Source: Sepioteuthis lessoniana (taxonomy: Eukaryota; Mollusca; Cephalopoda; Myopsida; Loliginidae). Taken from it: a stretch of 64,000 bases of DNA. Position numbers and translations under genes: made by a program. The notes beneath the pieces are model-generated. The model was not told the origin of the DNA, made no database searches, and saw only the letters and a program-made list of their open reading frames with translations. Within the stretch, counting starts at the first letter, position 1, and each line of letters opens with the position of its first letter. Shown here in pieces: positions 44,262 to 55,475 of the stretch. The stretch is from positions 88,140,574 through 88,204,573 of the forward strand of contig OY757921.1 of assembly GCA_963585895.1 (NCBI GenBank), given 5' to 3'.

Positions 44262-44520
44262 TAAAAGTAAAGCTGGCGATCGTCGGCGAGGCCTACCCGA
44301 AGGCTCCCTTTTCATTGGCTACAACAACGAGGTGTAGGGGGGTGCGTTACTGCTTTCCCTGGATTGCTCCACTTTACCCTTGATACGTGCCTTATAATAC
44401 TAATTGCTAAGCAAGGCGGTATCCAGTACCATTTTGTATTCTTATCATAATATAACTATCTGGGACTGAACCTCGTCTCCTGGGCCATTAGCGAACACTC
44501 TACCCAATCGAGCAATGGGT
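44262..44520 (-). mobile_element. SINE-A copy
   Basis: AAGTAAAGCTGGCGATCG to GGGCCATTAGCGAACACTC and the head CGAGCAATGGGTCGG. Confidence 0.85.
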
Positions 44521-45050
44521 CGGTATTTCATAGATAAATTGATATGAACAGACTGAGATAGATAGATAGATAGATAGATAGATGTGATGAGTAGGGAAAG
44601 ATTGTTTGGATGATCATTCTAAAAATGTTTATGGGCATATTCACGTCTTTGAGCCTGCTTCGCGTATATCTGTATGCAAATGAATATAGCCGATATGCGC
44701 GTTTCAATTAGGGTGAGCTTGTTCACAACCAATAAAAAATGCGATATTTTATGAGAAAACAGAAATTTGTTAAAGTCATCAGAGTGAGGTTCGGAGGGTC
44801 TTCGGTTGACAACAATGAAAAATCGATAGTCACCTTCACGTTGTAAGTAACAGTCCAAGACTGGTGATAAATAAACTTAGGGATTTTACACGAGATTTAT
44901 TTACATTTACTTTGAAATTATTTAATTATCAACATTCCATTACACATGAAACACAATTTAAAATATGCAAATGGTTGTGGAACTGAATTCATTTCTAAAA
45001 AGACTCATACAAACACAGAAAGACAGGCAGACTGAAGGACAACATGCATA
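44521..45050. other. unassigned with GATA run
   Basis: GATA run at 44558-44584; otherwise nothing recognised. Confidence 0.4.
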
Positions 45051-45052
45051 CA

Positions 45053-45078
45053 CACTCACACACACACACAAATATATG

Positions 45079-45118
<40 letters not shown>

Positions 45119-45121
45119 TAA

Positions 45122-45155
<34 letters not shown>

Positions 45156-45160
45156 GGAGA
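45053..45160. repeat. CA/TA/GA microsatellites
   Basis: CA and TA runs alternate and end in GA. Confidence 0.95.
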
Positions 45161-45164
45161 TCAA

Positions 45165-45312
45165 ACCTAGAGGAGACTGCATTTCTCATAACGCTTAATG
45201 CCCTTGGGAAAGGCATGAATCCAATTATTCTCTCTTTAACTATGGGTAAATAATAGGACAGACTGCATTTTTTATCGGTCTAGGAGTAGTAAAACTCAGA
45301 ATTCGAACCATG
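45165..45312 (+). mobile_element. SINE-B fragment
   Basis: GCATTTCTCATAACGCTTAA, TGCCCTTGGGAAAGGCATG, then CTATGGGTAAATAATAGG: body without head or tail. Confidence 0.7.
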
Positions 45313-45815
45313 ACGATAACCTCAGAACTAGTTGACGACCCATTTCAACCAATCAATTGATCAGTCATTCAAATGCCACACTTATTAATGATCATCGACC
45401 AAATGATAAAATTTTAAGACGGTCTTATTGATCGCATCTACGAGCGAAAATACAGTGTGTCTCAAAATAGATGCAACCTATTAATATGATAATGATTTAT
45501 TACTGAGATAAGCGTAAAGGAGGTCATTTGGAACACGTCCTTTAAAAAATGCATCATTTGAGCTAGAGACATCCAGTCAATGTTTTTTTTTAATATTATT
45601 ATACCAGCTTCCAGGACATGCAATCTTTTTTTGAGTTTCTTGTTTCAGTAATAAATCATTATTATATTAATGGGTTGCATTTATTTTGAGGCATTATTGA
45701 ATGATTTTGGCTTCAAATAAGTAGTAACGCAAATGTGTTTTCTTCTCCTGTCCCAAGTATTGTGACTGAGGATTAATAGTTGTTATAATATTCTATTTTC
45801 AAATTCAAAATGAAA
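45313..45815. other. unassigned sequence
   Basis: An inverted pair (TATTTTGAGGCA/TCTCAAAATAGATGC, 45456 and 45680) hints at a decayed DNA element. Confidence 0.35.
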
Positions 45816-45816
45816 A

Positions 45817-46285
45817 TTTGTAACATAGCCCTAATACGAATGCGTAAAATATACGGATACGTAAAACGTTCACATGCATAGGAATCCCGAAACACTGACG
45901 ACTTTCTTTGTTCAGGTACGAAACATTTATCAACTTTTTGAGTTTAGGTTTTCGACACGAGGAGAGAGAGACACAATTTTTACTATGCTGACTGTTCCAT
46001 CTGACCCAACAAACGCACGGCGCATCCCGTAGACACAACTGGACTGGCCTCGCCCAGGCTCCAAAATCAACTAACTCACTGCTTTTTCAAAATCACCAAG
46101 AATCCCAGCCCATCACTTCCGGGTATGACGTCATTCGAACCCCAATCACATTTCCTATCTGGGGTTTTTATTATGACATTATGACCTGCATTCAATGTGT
46201 GTCCCTGCACGTGCACTAAGCCGAATAGTTCTAAGCCTAACTAAACCGAATGATAAGATATAACCCACGAAAAAATGATAATATA
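45817..46285 (-). mobile_element. LTR-1 copy, diverged
   Basis: TTGTAACATAGCCCTAATAC, GTTCAGGTACGAAAC, TTCCGGGTATGACGTC and CTAAGCCGAATAGTTCTAAG follow LTR-1 order in reverse. No TSD found. Confidence 0.75.
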
Positions 46286-46393
46286 AAAAAATTATTCCAC
46301 ATTTATATAACAAATTAACACAATTTGATTATAATAGAGTTATTAGCAGTCACATGGGTCCCATTTACATTGGTACACCCAATATAAGTAACT

Positions 46394-46460
46394 AAGTAAA
46401 CTTGGTGACCGTAGCCAGGGTGACCCGAAGGCTTTCTTTTTCGATAGCTAATACACCTAC
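46394..46460 (-). mobile_element. SINE-A 3' fragment
   Basis: AACTTGGTGACCGTAGCCAG to TTTTCGATAGCTAATACACC. Confidence 0.7.
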
Positions 46461-46984
46461 TTCAGAGGGTCAGGAAAAAAATTTATGCTCACGCTTTTAA
46501 ACTTAAACTTTTTACCGTTTTATTAGTCAAACCAAATCTTTTTATCTTAATCATTGCTTAATTTTCGTAATCTTACATATTTTTTGAGCTGCGTTTTTGT
46601 TTGTTTACTTTTTTATTTTTGCGGTTTTTTGGTTTGTTTGTTTTTAAAATTTCTGCCAAATTGAATATTTTTGTGCTTTTTCGATCTCTCTTCAAAACGT
46701 AAAAATATATTTGATCATTTTGCATGAATTTTCTTTCATGGTCAAAGCAATTATGCGACAAGGTGAAAAATATTTAAATCGACATTCCAACAAATAATTC
46801 GAAGCAAGAAATGCGAAGTAGACTAAGAGAAGAAACTGTCAGAAGAGAGAAAGTTTGAGGTGGATAGCAAATGGAGTGAGTAAGAGGTAGATTTAGGCTG
46901 AGAGAGGAAAGGGGGAGATCGAAAAATACCGGAAGTATACGTTGGAGGAAATGAAGATCATCATTGTAATGACCAAGGTGTGCC
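46461..46984. other. unassigned sequence
   Basis: Nothing recognised. Confidence 0.4.
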
Positions 46985-47197
46985 GATAGCGCATAATCGT
47001 TAGGCTCATTGTCTCCCTTTCAATCCGTCTCTATCGACCATCGGTCTTAAATAATAGTCGGCTAGACGGCACCCATTGTCCGCACAAAGATAATCATTTT
47101 TAAAATGTCCAGAGAAGAAAGTCGTTTATTAGTTTTTCCTTACTTTTCAGCAGTGCCCTGCGTGCCGTATTCGTTTTACTTGGATACTATGCAATAT
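46985..47197 (-). pseudogene. LINE-Y fragment beside LTR-1
   Basis: Minus strand frame SIQVKRIRHAGHC is the conserved C-terminal zinc-like segment of LINE-Y. The 171-codon frame that spans 47147-47662 is a chance fusion of this with antisense LTR-1. Confidence 0.7.
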
Positions 47198-47726
47198 TGT
47201 AATATAATTGCTGAGGGATTTCGTTTTATATATCTTGCCTTTCGGTTTAGTTAGGCTGTGAACTTTTCGCTTAGCGCATGGGTTGTGTAAGGTGCAACAT
47301 CTACACAGGTGTTCATGAGCGCGCTGGGAGGATGTGTCATTCAGAGATGTCAAAATAAAAATCCCAGATTGGAATTGCAACCAGGGGATGTGGATGACGT
47401 CGCGCACCGGAAGCTGAGATTTGAGAAAAAGCAGTGGATTGAGTTCCTGCCTCCGAACGAGAGAGTCGAGATTCAGACCTGGGCGAGGCCAGACGACTTT
47501 GTGCGCTTCGGGCGCCGCGCGTTGGTTGGGTTGAGAGCTGACGATGTAAAAGCAATCAGCATAGAAAGATGGTGTCTCTCTCTCCTCATGTCGAAAAACC
47601 TTTAACTCAAAGGTAATAAAGTTTCGTACCTGAACCAATTTTATGTTTTCGGATTCCTGCATATGTTTATGAACATTTTATGAACATTATGTCTATTTCA
47701 CATATCCGTATCATGGGTATGTTACA
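47198..47726 (+). mobile_element. LTR-1 solo LTR
   Basis: TGTAATATAATTGCTGAGGG to GGGTATGTTACA, 529 bp, flanks ATAT/ATAG (3 of 4). Inserted in LINE-Y. Confidence 0.82.
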
Positions 47727-47879
47727 ATAGCAAGCCAAAACCTTCAAGTAACAATTAGTATTAAATATCAATTCTTAATATATCAATTTTTGACATGTAT
47801 TATTGTAACTGTAAATTTTGCCTTTGTTAAATTTGAAGTTGAATGGAACTTGATGTTTTTTTTTACATGGGAGTTAAGC

Positions 47880-48060
47880 GACAGTACAGCAGCTGGTTTA
47901 GAGGGTGTTACCTCAAGGAATTGTTCAAAACTGCAGGTAGAATCCTTGCGTACTTCTCACCGAAATTTTTCTCCATGTGTTTCGTTAAAGTCTTAGCGGA
48001 GACAACCCTACAGTAGTACTGACAGTTTGGAAGAGTTTAATTTACTGCTACTTTGAATAG
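47880..48060 (-). pseudogene. LINE-Y fragment
   Basis: TTTTTCTCCATGTGTTTCG and CTACAGTAGTACTGACAG match the segment at 35190 and 59710. Confidence 0.5.
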
Positions 48061-48215
48061 TCTCAAAACAAATATTTTTGCTAGATTAAAATATTTTTTG
48101 CTATAAACAAATTCGAAATAATGCCGAGTTTCCATTTAACGGAAAATGTTCTGGAAAAAATTAATTCTGCGTTTTACTAAAAAAACATTTATTTATTGAA
48201 TGACCATCGTATATG

Positions 48216-48257
<42 letters not shown>

Positions 48258-48259
<2 letters not shown>

Positions 48260-49312
48260 GGTTGGTTGGTTAGTTGGGTTCATGACATATCAACGTTTGT
48301 AGGCGAGACAATACCCCCGCGCCCCCCGTACTTATCAACTTCTTCGACACAATTCTGTCTTGGTCGGTGATTCATCTAGTGGTTCCGACAGGGGTATCAC
48401 ACATTTCTTTGTGGCACAAGAAATACAACCGACAGAGTGGGAGTAAAAGAACAAAGAACAAACGAACAATATGGGCTTGGGTTAACTCAGGTGCAAGAAG
48501 GGTGGTTCTGTGACACTGCATTCCCTGCGTCTCTGTAGACTAACGCCAGCGTGTATTTCTTGCGAAATTTCTACAAAGCTACTAGGAATGCCAACTCATC
48601 CTGACTGGTCTTCCCTCACTGCTCCTGGAATCTATCTCATGCCGACTGGTTTCTTCTGCTGTTCGGTGTCGACTGCCACTCTGCGTCACCCATCGCCAAC
48701 TGCCTTCTCTGGGTCCTTTTTCCAACTCCTTCTCTCGCGTTCCCTTGCCCACTTCCGGTCGCGTCGAGATCTCGAGCTCAGGCCTTTGTTTGTTTTAGCG
48801 CCAAAATAAACAAAAAGATCATTTGCTTGGCGCACCCCTTCATAGTGTCACATAGGTTATTTATTACCAAATCCATTTTTATTGAAATAATCGCTTCTAT
48901 TTCAAAGAACTCAGTTTAACATGAGTACACAGCTTAATTGTCAAAAAATTTCTATCTCAAGCTATTCAGTTTTGTCAAACAGTTCTCATTCAACCAATTC
49001 AGTTTACTATAAGAATAGTTTTTGTCTACACACGGTTAAATGTCAACGCAGTTCTATTTTAAGTAGTTCAGTTTAGCATAAATACGCATTTTAGTTCTAT
49101 TTGACCCTTGATAGGACCCTATCAGATACTACACTCCGAGCCAGAACCTGTGAGCGATGGCAATGAAGAGGTACTCCGTATTCCTCAAAGCTCCAGCAAT
49201 GCTGAAACTTCACCATCAGATTGTTTAGTGTCATATCAGGACATTCGTTGGGTGAGTCTTACTTCTCTACAGAGATGAAGTCGGTGTATTTTGCAGGCCC
49301 AGGTGACATGGC
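48258..49312 (-). mobile_element. T55 retroposon with LTR-2 insertion
   Basis: Inserted in a (GT)n run. TTGGTTGGTTGGTTAG tail and CATATCAACGTTTGTAGG, then the 545-bp insert, then TAGGTTATTTATTACC, 55-bp units, head ending GTGACATGGCCA. Confidence 0.8.
48304..48848 (+). mobile_element. LTR-2-like insertion, 4-bp TSD
   Basis: Splits T55 between TTTGTAGG and TAGGTTATTT, giving TSD TAGG. The insert ends AAAATAAACAAAAAGATC ... GTGTCACA, with a polyadenylation-like signal near the edge. The left end CGAGACAATACC is not TG, so LTR status is tentative. Related to 2360-2760. Confidence 0.5.
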
Positions 49313-49565
49313 CAGTGTGTGTGTGTGTGTGTGTGTAAGAAAAATTACAAACGGAAGAAAGATTAATGTGTGATGGTTTGTCTTCAGTGCCAACGCGTTC
49401 CGACATCCAAGTTATGTCTGAATAAGAAAAATATCTCATCAAAATTATTTTTATCTGAGAAAAAATTCGAACATGATTTTTTTTATTCAATTGGAAGTCT
49501 TCATCAGGGCTGGTAGATGTTGTTTTTACATACATTCTGTCGGATTCAATTTACTTCTTACATCT
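49313..49565. other. GT run and unassigned
   Basis: GT run 49315-49335. The minus strand at 49490-49515 has CUGAUGAAGACUUCC without a clear second core box. Confidence 0.4.
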
Positions 49566-49569
49566 TTAT

Positions 49570-49712
49570 ATATAGTCATCCACAGACAGATCTGTTTCGT
49601 TCTATCAGAACTCATCAGTGTGGCTAGACATACTAGCTTCCCGTAGCTGGGATCGAAACCCGGTTGACTCAAACGTCAATCCGAGACTCTACCCCTCAGC
49701 CACGAGGAACTA
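49570..49712 (-). mobile_element. HHR-SINE2: tRNA-like head plus hammerhead
   Basis: Minus strand: tRNA-like head from TTCCTCGTGGCTGAGGGG. The A-box TGGCTGAGGGG fits the consensus, and the B-box is in GGGTTTCGATCCC. Acceptor-like ends TCCTCGT and ACGGGA nearly pair. A complete hammerhead follows within 20 bp, then GATGACTATATA. Total about 143 bp, so it could be transcribed by Pol III and self-cleave. Schistosome Smα elements are a known parallel. Confidence 0.75.
49575..49629 (-). ncRNA. type I hammerhead ribozyme, all core bases present
   Basis: Minus strand: stem I CCACA; core CUGAUGA (49612-49618); stem II GUUCU/AGAAC with loop GAU; core GAAA (49595-49598); stem III palindrome CAGAUCUG (49587-49594); U16.1, C17 (cleavage expected 3' of C at 49585); stem I UGUGG (49580-49584). 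An outer GUC/GAC helix lies beyond a small internal loop. G10.1-C11.1 and A15.1-U16.1 pairs are present. Stem III may form ACA/UGU with a GAUC loop, or a dimer. Confidence 0.85.
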
Positions 49713-49779
49713 GTGTGTGTGTGTGTTTTAATATTACTAATTCAGTCCCATGTATTACTTGAAACCTCAAATCCAAAAC

Positions 49780-50215
49780 ATAGTCCAGTCGACAAGAGTT
49801 GAAGAATATACTGACTCCATCTCGGACGAGAGATTAGACCCCCTCCCAGCAACGAGTGTCCTGATATGACACAAAACAATCTGATGTTGAGGGTCTAGGC
49901 CTGGAGCTTTGGGGAATGTGGAGTATCCCTTTCTTTGCAATTGCTCACAGGTCTACTCTGCCCCGGAAGTGATCGCATATGATAGGGTCTTATCTATTGG
50001 TCAAATAGAACTGTTTGACATTCAAACTGTGTGCAAACAAATGACTTATGCTAAATTGAATTGTTAGAAATAGAACTGTCTGATCCTTTAACTGTGTTTA
50101 AACAAACGACTGATGTTTAATTGAATTGTTAGCGATACATAGCAATACTTGGAACCATTTAACTTTACACTAACGGATGAGCTCAAGCTCGTTTGAAAAT
50201 GTTATCAACAAAATA
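49780..50215 (+). mobile_element. T55 subtype 2 copy
   Basis: Diverged head (AACGAGTGTCCTGATATGAC, TGGAGCTTTGGGGAATGTGG) and units with GTTAGCGATACATAGCAATA. Tail missing where LTR-5 lies. Confidence 0.7.
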
Positions 50216-50229
50216 TGTTTACAATATAT

Positions 50230-50490
50230 TGTGGTAGTATTCTTGGTTTCGTAACTATCACATGAGTTTCCAGGTAATCTGTTTATCAATCCCTTCTGTG
50301 CCCACGTTGTGTTTTAAGATCTCCAGATAGGGGAATGACATAATGTCTCCGAAATTTCTTCGGACGATCGAGGTGATTCATTAGAACTAGTTGCCTTGGT
50401 GTTGGCAACTCAAAGACAAGAAAACCCTCCGTTAACAATGAACAATTATTTATTGAAAACAATAGTGTAAAAATATACATATATATATAT

Positions 50491-50537
<47 letters not shown>

Positions 50538-51010
50538 GTCACTTTTGTTGTGTTTGAGATGCAGACAATTGAGGTATTTGGCTGGTTCAGATTTTCTCTC
50601 TTATTCAGTTTTTCAGAGAATGAGGCTTTTGCTGGATAGGCTTTAGTTCTTAGAGAGATTTCTTTTCTTCTTCTTTTGTCTTTAGTATGGACATCGGTTT
50701 TCTTCTCTTATCTAACTCTAGAAAACATTTATTTTCATAGAGGATCCCCGGGGGGGCAAACATTCCCAATTGGTTAACCAATCACAAATCATTTTTTATA
50801 CTTTTACTACTTTGTGACTGGTCAGCTAATAAAATGTGCTGATCTACGTCTGTGGGAAGAGTATCCCTTCCACATATTAGATCTTGATTGGTCATTCAAT
50901 CAAAACGTAATATTGGTTAATTAAGGATCCCCGCCCACGTCTTATGGGGGAGTATTTCTTTCCACTTTAACCAAAATAAAAATCAAAGATCTGATCTTCT
51001 AACCCAACAG
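50230..51010 (-). mobile_element. LTR-5 candidate solo LTR
   Basis: Minus strand TGTTGGGTTAGAAGATC to ACTACCACA. It has CCAAT-type boxes (GTGATTGGTTAACC), a TATA-like AGTATAAAAAATG, and TTTTCAATAAATAATTG as polyadenylation signal. A (GA)n run sits at 50486-50532. No TSD found. Confidence 0.4.
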
Positions 51011-51240
51011 GTGGGCAAGAGATGTCATGATTAGAACTAGATCAATGCACTGACAAACCCCTAAGTTTGTTTACCTTTAGTTTTGACAATCTAAAAGTTC
51101 GGTTTGTACTGACCTTTTAAATTAACTTTTCAAATTCTTTCCAAGTATATAATTTGTTTTTTTATGTAGTTATAAAAGGAACATCCCCTTTTCCTAAATA
51201 AAAAATATATCATACTTTTGCATCAGTGAATGACTCATAT

Positions 51241-51620
51241 TGTAATATAATGGCCGAGGGATTTCGTTTTATGCCTTTGGGTATAGTTAGGCTAAGAACC
51301 TTTCGGCTCAGCACATGGGTTAGTTAGGTGCAAACCTGAGTGCAGATGCCTCGGGAGAAGACGGTTGACTTTCGCTTGCTCACGGAGGCCTTGGGCAGAT
51401 GTCGCACGAGATGGGGGGCTGATGAAAAAGCCAGAATAGAAAGAATGTGTATCTCTCTCCAAATGTCGAAGAACCTAAACTCAAAAGTAATAAAAAGTTT
51501 CGTACCTGAACTGAGAAGTCGTAAGTGTTTTTCGTGTTTCGAGATTCCTATGTTCTATGTGTATGTGTTATGAACATTCTAATGTACGTTTCACATATAG
51601 CGGTATCTGGCTATGGTACA
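51241..51620 (+). mobile_element. LTR-1 solo LTR, internally deleted
   Basis: TGTAATATAATGGCCGAGGG to GCTATGGTACA, 380 bp, perfect TSD ATAT (51237-51240, 51621-51624). Lacks about 170 bp of the GC-rich middle of the 35507 copy. Confidence 0.88.
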
Positions 51621-51639
51621 ATATTGTCATAATATGTAT

Positions 51640-51710
51640 AAGCAGGATCTGATATTAAATAACCCCGATGGTTGATATGGCACTAAACACAAACAAACCC
51701 AAACGATCAA
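51640..51710 (+). mobile_element. T55/SINE-C tail fragment
   Basis: GATATTAAATAACCCCGATG, GTTGATATGGCACTAAAC, then CAAAC repeats. Confidence 0.65.
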
Positions 51711-51994
51711 ATCCAAAACCGATTATCCATTTACCGATAATCCATTTATCCTAAAAATTTATTATCTGCTGATAAGTTACATAGGGTGACCACACGTTGT
51801 CATTGTTTCTCGAAGAGTGAGTGACCGGCTCTCCTTCTTACACGTACGCATGCATCCACACACAGTCAGATTCAAGGCCCTTCCAAGGTCCAAGATAATG
51901 GATGATAAAAAAAATTGTGGGGCATTTCTTGAACTGAGCCTGGTACTATTGTATTTTAATGGGGTGGGTGAGCCACAGTCGGATTGAGGGGTGG
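51711..51994. other. unassigned, beside assembly gap
   Basis: May include the continuation of the LINE to the right, but no clear motif is seen. Confidence 0.35.
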
Positions 51995-52194
51995 NNNNNN
52001 NNNNNNNNNNNNNNNNNNNNNNNNNNNNNNNNNNNNNNNNNNNNNNNNNNNNNNNNNNNNNNNNNNNNNNNNNNNNNNNNNNNNNNNNNNNNNNNNNNNN
52101 NNNNNNNNNNNNNNNNNNNNNNNNNNNNNNNNNNNNNNNNNNNNNNNNNNNNNNNNNNNNNNNNNNNNNNNNNNNNNNNNNNNNNNNNNNNNNN
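51995..52194. other. assembly gap (200 N)
   Basis: Exactly 200 undetermined bases; true length unknown. Confidence 0.99.
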
Positions 52195-53049
52195 GACTGC
52201 TGACTTATCACTGCCTTCGGTTTTCTGGGGGCAAAACTTGGCAATGTGGCCAATTTGTTTGCACCCCCAGCACCTAGGGCGTCTTCCCTCCACCATGACC
52301 ATCATTTGCCGGTCCCCGCTTATTAGGGTTTCAGGGATGGCCTTAAAGCCATCCCTTGTCAGGCACAGCCGGAACGTATAGTCCCCGTAGGCTGTCCCGG
52401 CGGGGGATCTGAGCAGGTTAATCTCCTCAACTTTTCCGTAAGCACTCAAATATGAGGCCAAAAATTCCCCGCTGATGTATGCCGGGACGTTGCATACCGT
52501 TACGCGCAGCCTACGGGTACCTTTATACTCCGGCTGTAACCTGAAGTTTTTAGTCATGATATTCGTAGCTGCGGCCTTGGCGGCTTGTTCCTCTGTAGGA
52601 AGCAGGACATCCCATGTGGCAAAACTTTTTCTACAAAAATATTGACAAGGGATGCCTGCCTTCCTCAAGAGATCCTCAAAGATTTCTTTCTTCAAGCTTA
52701 CCAGCCTTTTTGTTTTTATATCCGAGACAACCAGCGAGAGGATCCTGGGTTCTAGCTGTTCTACGATTTCAGGGATGGGCAATATTTCATTCCCTTTGAA
52801 ATATTGGGCATATTTGCCCACTCTGTCTCTCTCGTAATCCTCAGGTCCCTTCTGCTGGCTCTTCCATGGGATAGTCTTTGGGTTTTTTTGCCCTGGCTTG
52901 ATTTGGCTTTCCTGGTCTTCCTGTTTTTCCTGGCTATTTTGGCTATTAGCGGGGACCGGCAACGAAGGCCAATTTGCCCCTATAAGGCTTTCTTGAGATT
53001 CCTGGTCTTTTGGGTCTTTATTTAGGGTAGAAGTCGTCGACCCCTCCAT
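52195..53049 (-). CDS. LINE ORF1-like protein, CCHC zinc knuckle (partial)
   Basis: 285 codons from ATG at 53049 to the gap, no internal stops. Residues 1-75 are polar, Gln/Glu/Ser/Pro-rich. Residues 95-175 resemble a nucleic-acid-binding domain, and 178-255 (RRLRVTVCNVPAYISGEFLA) looks RRM-like. A CCHC knuckle follows: C260, C263, H268, C273 (CWGCKQIGHIAKFC). This layout fits the RNA-binding ORF1 of a LINE; animal databases often name such copies ZCCHC3-like. The expected ORF2 should lie past the gap but is not found before 51711. Domesticated gene is an alternative. Confidence 0.75.
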
Positions 53050-53720
53050 GACTGCAGTAAAATTAGCAGTCAGGAGGGTAAAATTAACCCTTCACCTTTC
53101 GCAAGAATGGAGGGGGGGTTCTACTGTAAGACGATAATAAATACAGTGACAATCAATACAACACACTTGTACAATACAATGACACTGAAAAAAAATAAAT
53201 CAGTTGAACCCTGAAATAAGATTTTAAATAATAAAACAAGTCCAACGTACGGCAAAAACAAGGTTGGACTATAAACAAGTGACAGAAACCAAGTAAATGA
53301 CAAAAATTAAAAGTCAAGCAAGTCAAACAGAAAACGTCACTTTCAAAAATAATAAATTAATTGGAACAGAAAAAAGAAGTCTTACGTTTTTTCGACTAAC
53401 AGGTATAAACAAAAATTAAACAAAGCAGTCCGGAAAGAACTTTTAGCAATTGGGAAGTAGCGCAGTGCTGTCCTCCTTACAATGCTAAACTGAAGCTGGT
53501 TTATATAATAAAATACTTTCACTTACTTACAAGCTGCCAATGACGATCTATGCAATGGAATAGTTCACTTGTGCACAATGGGATGCCCCAAGGCACCATA
53601 AATAGCTTCCGTTCCTCAATCAGTAATTGACTTTCCTGTCTTCACGACTGATTGCTCTTAGCTAACGCTATTAATTACTCTCGGCTATCGCAACTAATTG
53701 CCCTACGCTACCTGACAAAT
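53050..53720. other. unassigned, 5' side of LINE ORF1
   Basis: Possible LINE 5' UTR up to about 53110; beyond that nothing recognised. Confidence 0.4.
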
Positions 53721-53724
53721 CCTA

Positions 53725-53850
53725 CAATTATGACATTATTTTCTTCTGCTATTAAACTAAATTCAGTTTCTCTTTTGAAGTGTCCCCTACATGGCCATGT
53801 CCAGGTTATTACATGTGCAATCTTCCCGGTTTATCGCTTGAAGTACCTAT
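53725..53850 (-). pseudogene. RLE-LINE fragment
   Basis: TATGACATTATTTTCTTCTG, CTTTTGAAGTGTCCCCTACA and TGGCCATGTCCAGGTTATTA match 14590-14690. Confidence 0.6.
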
Positions 53851-54229
53851 AGAGTTATTTTCCCCCATTTTATTTTTTTTTATTTTTCTGTTTTTCTGTT
53901 TGTCATCTAGTTAACATTGCTGTTACTAAACTAACTGGTGTAATAAGTCTTTCTTTACTATTTTTGTATATCGACTGAGTGTACTATGCCGTCCAGTCTT
54001 CTTCCTGCTTCTTTTCTTGACATAGTATATCTATGTCAGATCGTGGGTGTATGGTCTAGTACATCGACATCAATTTCCTTTTTCTATTATCCATTCTTCT
54101 GCGTTCCTTTTTGTCCATTTTAAGAATGGTCTCGAGTATTTTACAAGGTGGGCTGCCCAGGTACTAATTGTTATATAATTTTTATATAATCAAGGTAAAG
54201 ATTAATTACATAAAGCATTTATCGTTAAT
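53851..54229. other. unassigned sequence
   Basis: Nothing recognised. Confidence 0.4.
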
Positions 54230-54700
54230 CATATTCTATCATTTAGTTTGGTAAGGCTTTGAACTACTCGGTGTCTCTTGGTTTAGATGTCGTAGTCAGA
54301 CGGTGCACTCGCATGCCTGTGCGGAAAAGAAATGAAAATCATCATCTCCCAGACAGGAAATGGAGCTGGAGTGAATTGAGTGAGTAGGTGAAGTCATACC
54401 CGGAAAGGGATGGTTCTGAAAATTTGAGGATTTTGAAAAAGTAAGGAGTTGAGGTTCGACCGTTGAGGCGAGCGGTTGAGTTTTTTGGATCTGATCAGAT
54501 GAGTTTAGTTTGGGTCTCGACTCGCAACGATGATTTGGGATCTTAGACACCACTAGGTGCATCTTGCTTGGCCAGCGTCAGCATACGATGGCTAGCACAG
54601 GCTTTTAGGAATTGCGTCTCTCTCTTCGTGTCACCAAGGGCGAAAAGCAGAGAGAAATAAACCCGTTCGTATCAGAAACGACTGAGTCCACCTGTATCAT
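54230..54700 (+). mobile_element. LTR-1-related, diverged family
   Basis: Order parallels LTR-1: AAGTCATACCCGGAAAGG, ATTTTGAAAAAGTAAGGAG, TCTCTCTTCGTGTCACC, GAGAAATAAACCCGTTCG, then AACGACTGAGTCC. Low base identity, same layout. Confidence 0.45.
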
Positions 54701-55475
54701 TATTATTATTATTGATATCATGAGTTATACAATGATTGATGAGATTTCTGCAGCACAGCTTGGTTTCGACAAGTTTTCGCGTTTATTAGAGGTACTCTTT
54801 ACTTGTTTTTCCTTTCATCTTTATTAGCCTAATGTCCGCTTCCAATATCCCCCAAAACTTGCCATTTTCTTATTTTTCTAAGTATTTTAATGCTTTCCTA
54901 ATTTGGTAGTTCTGTTCCTTCCTTTGTTTATTTCCTTACTTTTTATTGTCAGCATGGCACATTTTGCAATGCCGAAGTCAATTCCAATTTCATTTTTGAA
55001 TATTCGTATTGTTTATATCAGGATTTCTTGTTCTTTTTCGTTTTTATTTGCCCAAAAGACTTTGATAAAGGCAGGAATCCATCTCTTCTCTATTCAGCTA
55101 TTGGTGTGTTGTAAGCGGATTCTTTAGGCTTGGTAAGGTAACTAGCCAATGAGAAGGAAATGCACTCAATTCAAACAAGCCGAACTCCTCTTAAAATTGA
55201 CTTTGTGAAGCACTCTCTTTGTATCAGAGGAGAATAGTAGATATCAAAAATCGGTTGGGAAACTCAGTTATGAAGAGCACTTGACATTATGAATTTTTTA
55301 ACACTTTAGATTTTAATTTCACTCAGATTAATAAGAGTATAAATGTAAAATAATCAGAGATTTTAATCAATTATTTTACTTATAAATTTTTTCCAGCAAA
55401 TTTGGATTTCAAATTTTGGGGGTTTCAATTTGTAAAGGTCAAGACGAATAAATTTTGTTTTCTGTAGACGTATCA
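54701..55475. other. unassigned sequence
   Basis: Nothing recognised; frames lack domains. Confidence 0.4.

Noticed and set aside
47147..47662. 171-codon open frame (minus)
   Set aside because: Chance fusion of a LINE-Y end with antisense LTR-1.
51777..52253. Frames running through the N gap
   Set aside because: The gap is read as X; continuity cannot be judged.
54755..54800. GTCGAAACC with nearby AATAAA (minus), hammerhead-like
   Set aside because: No CUGANGA box at the right distance and no stem pairing.
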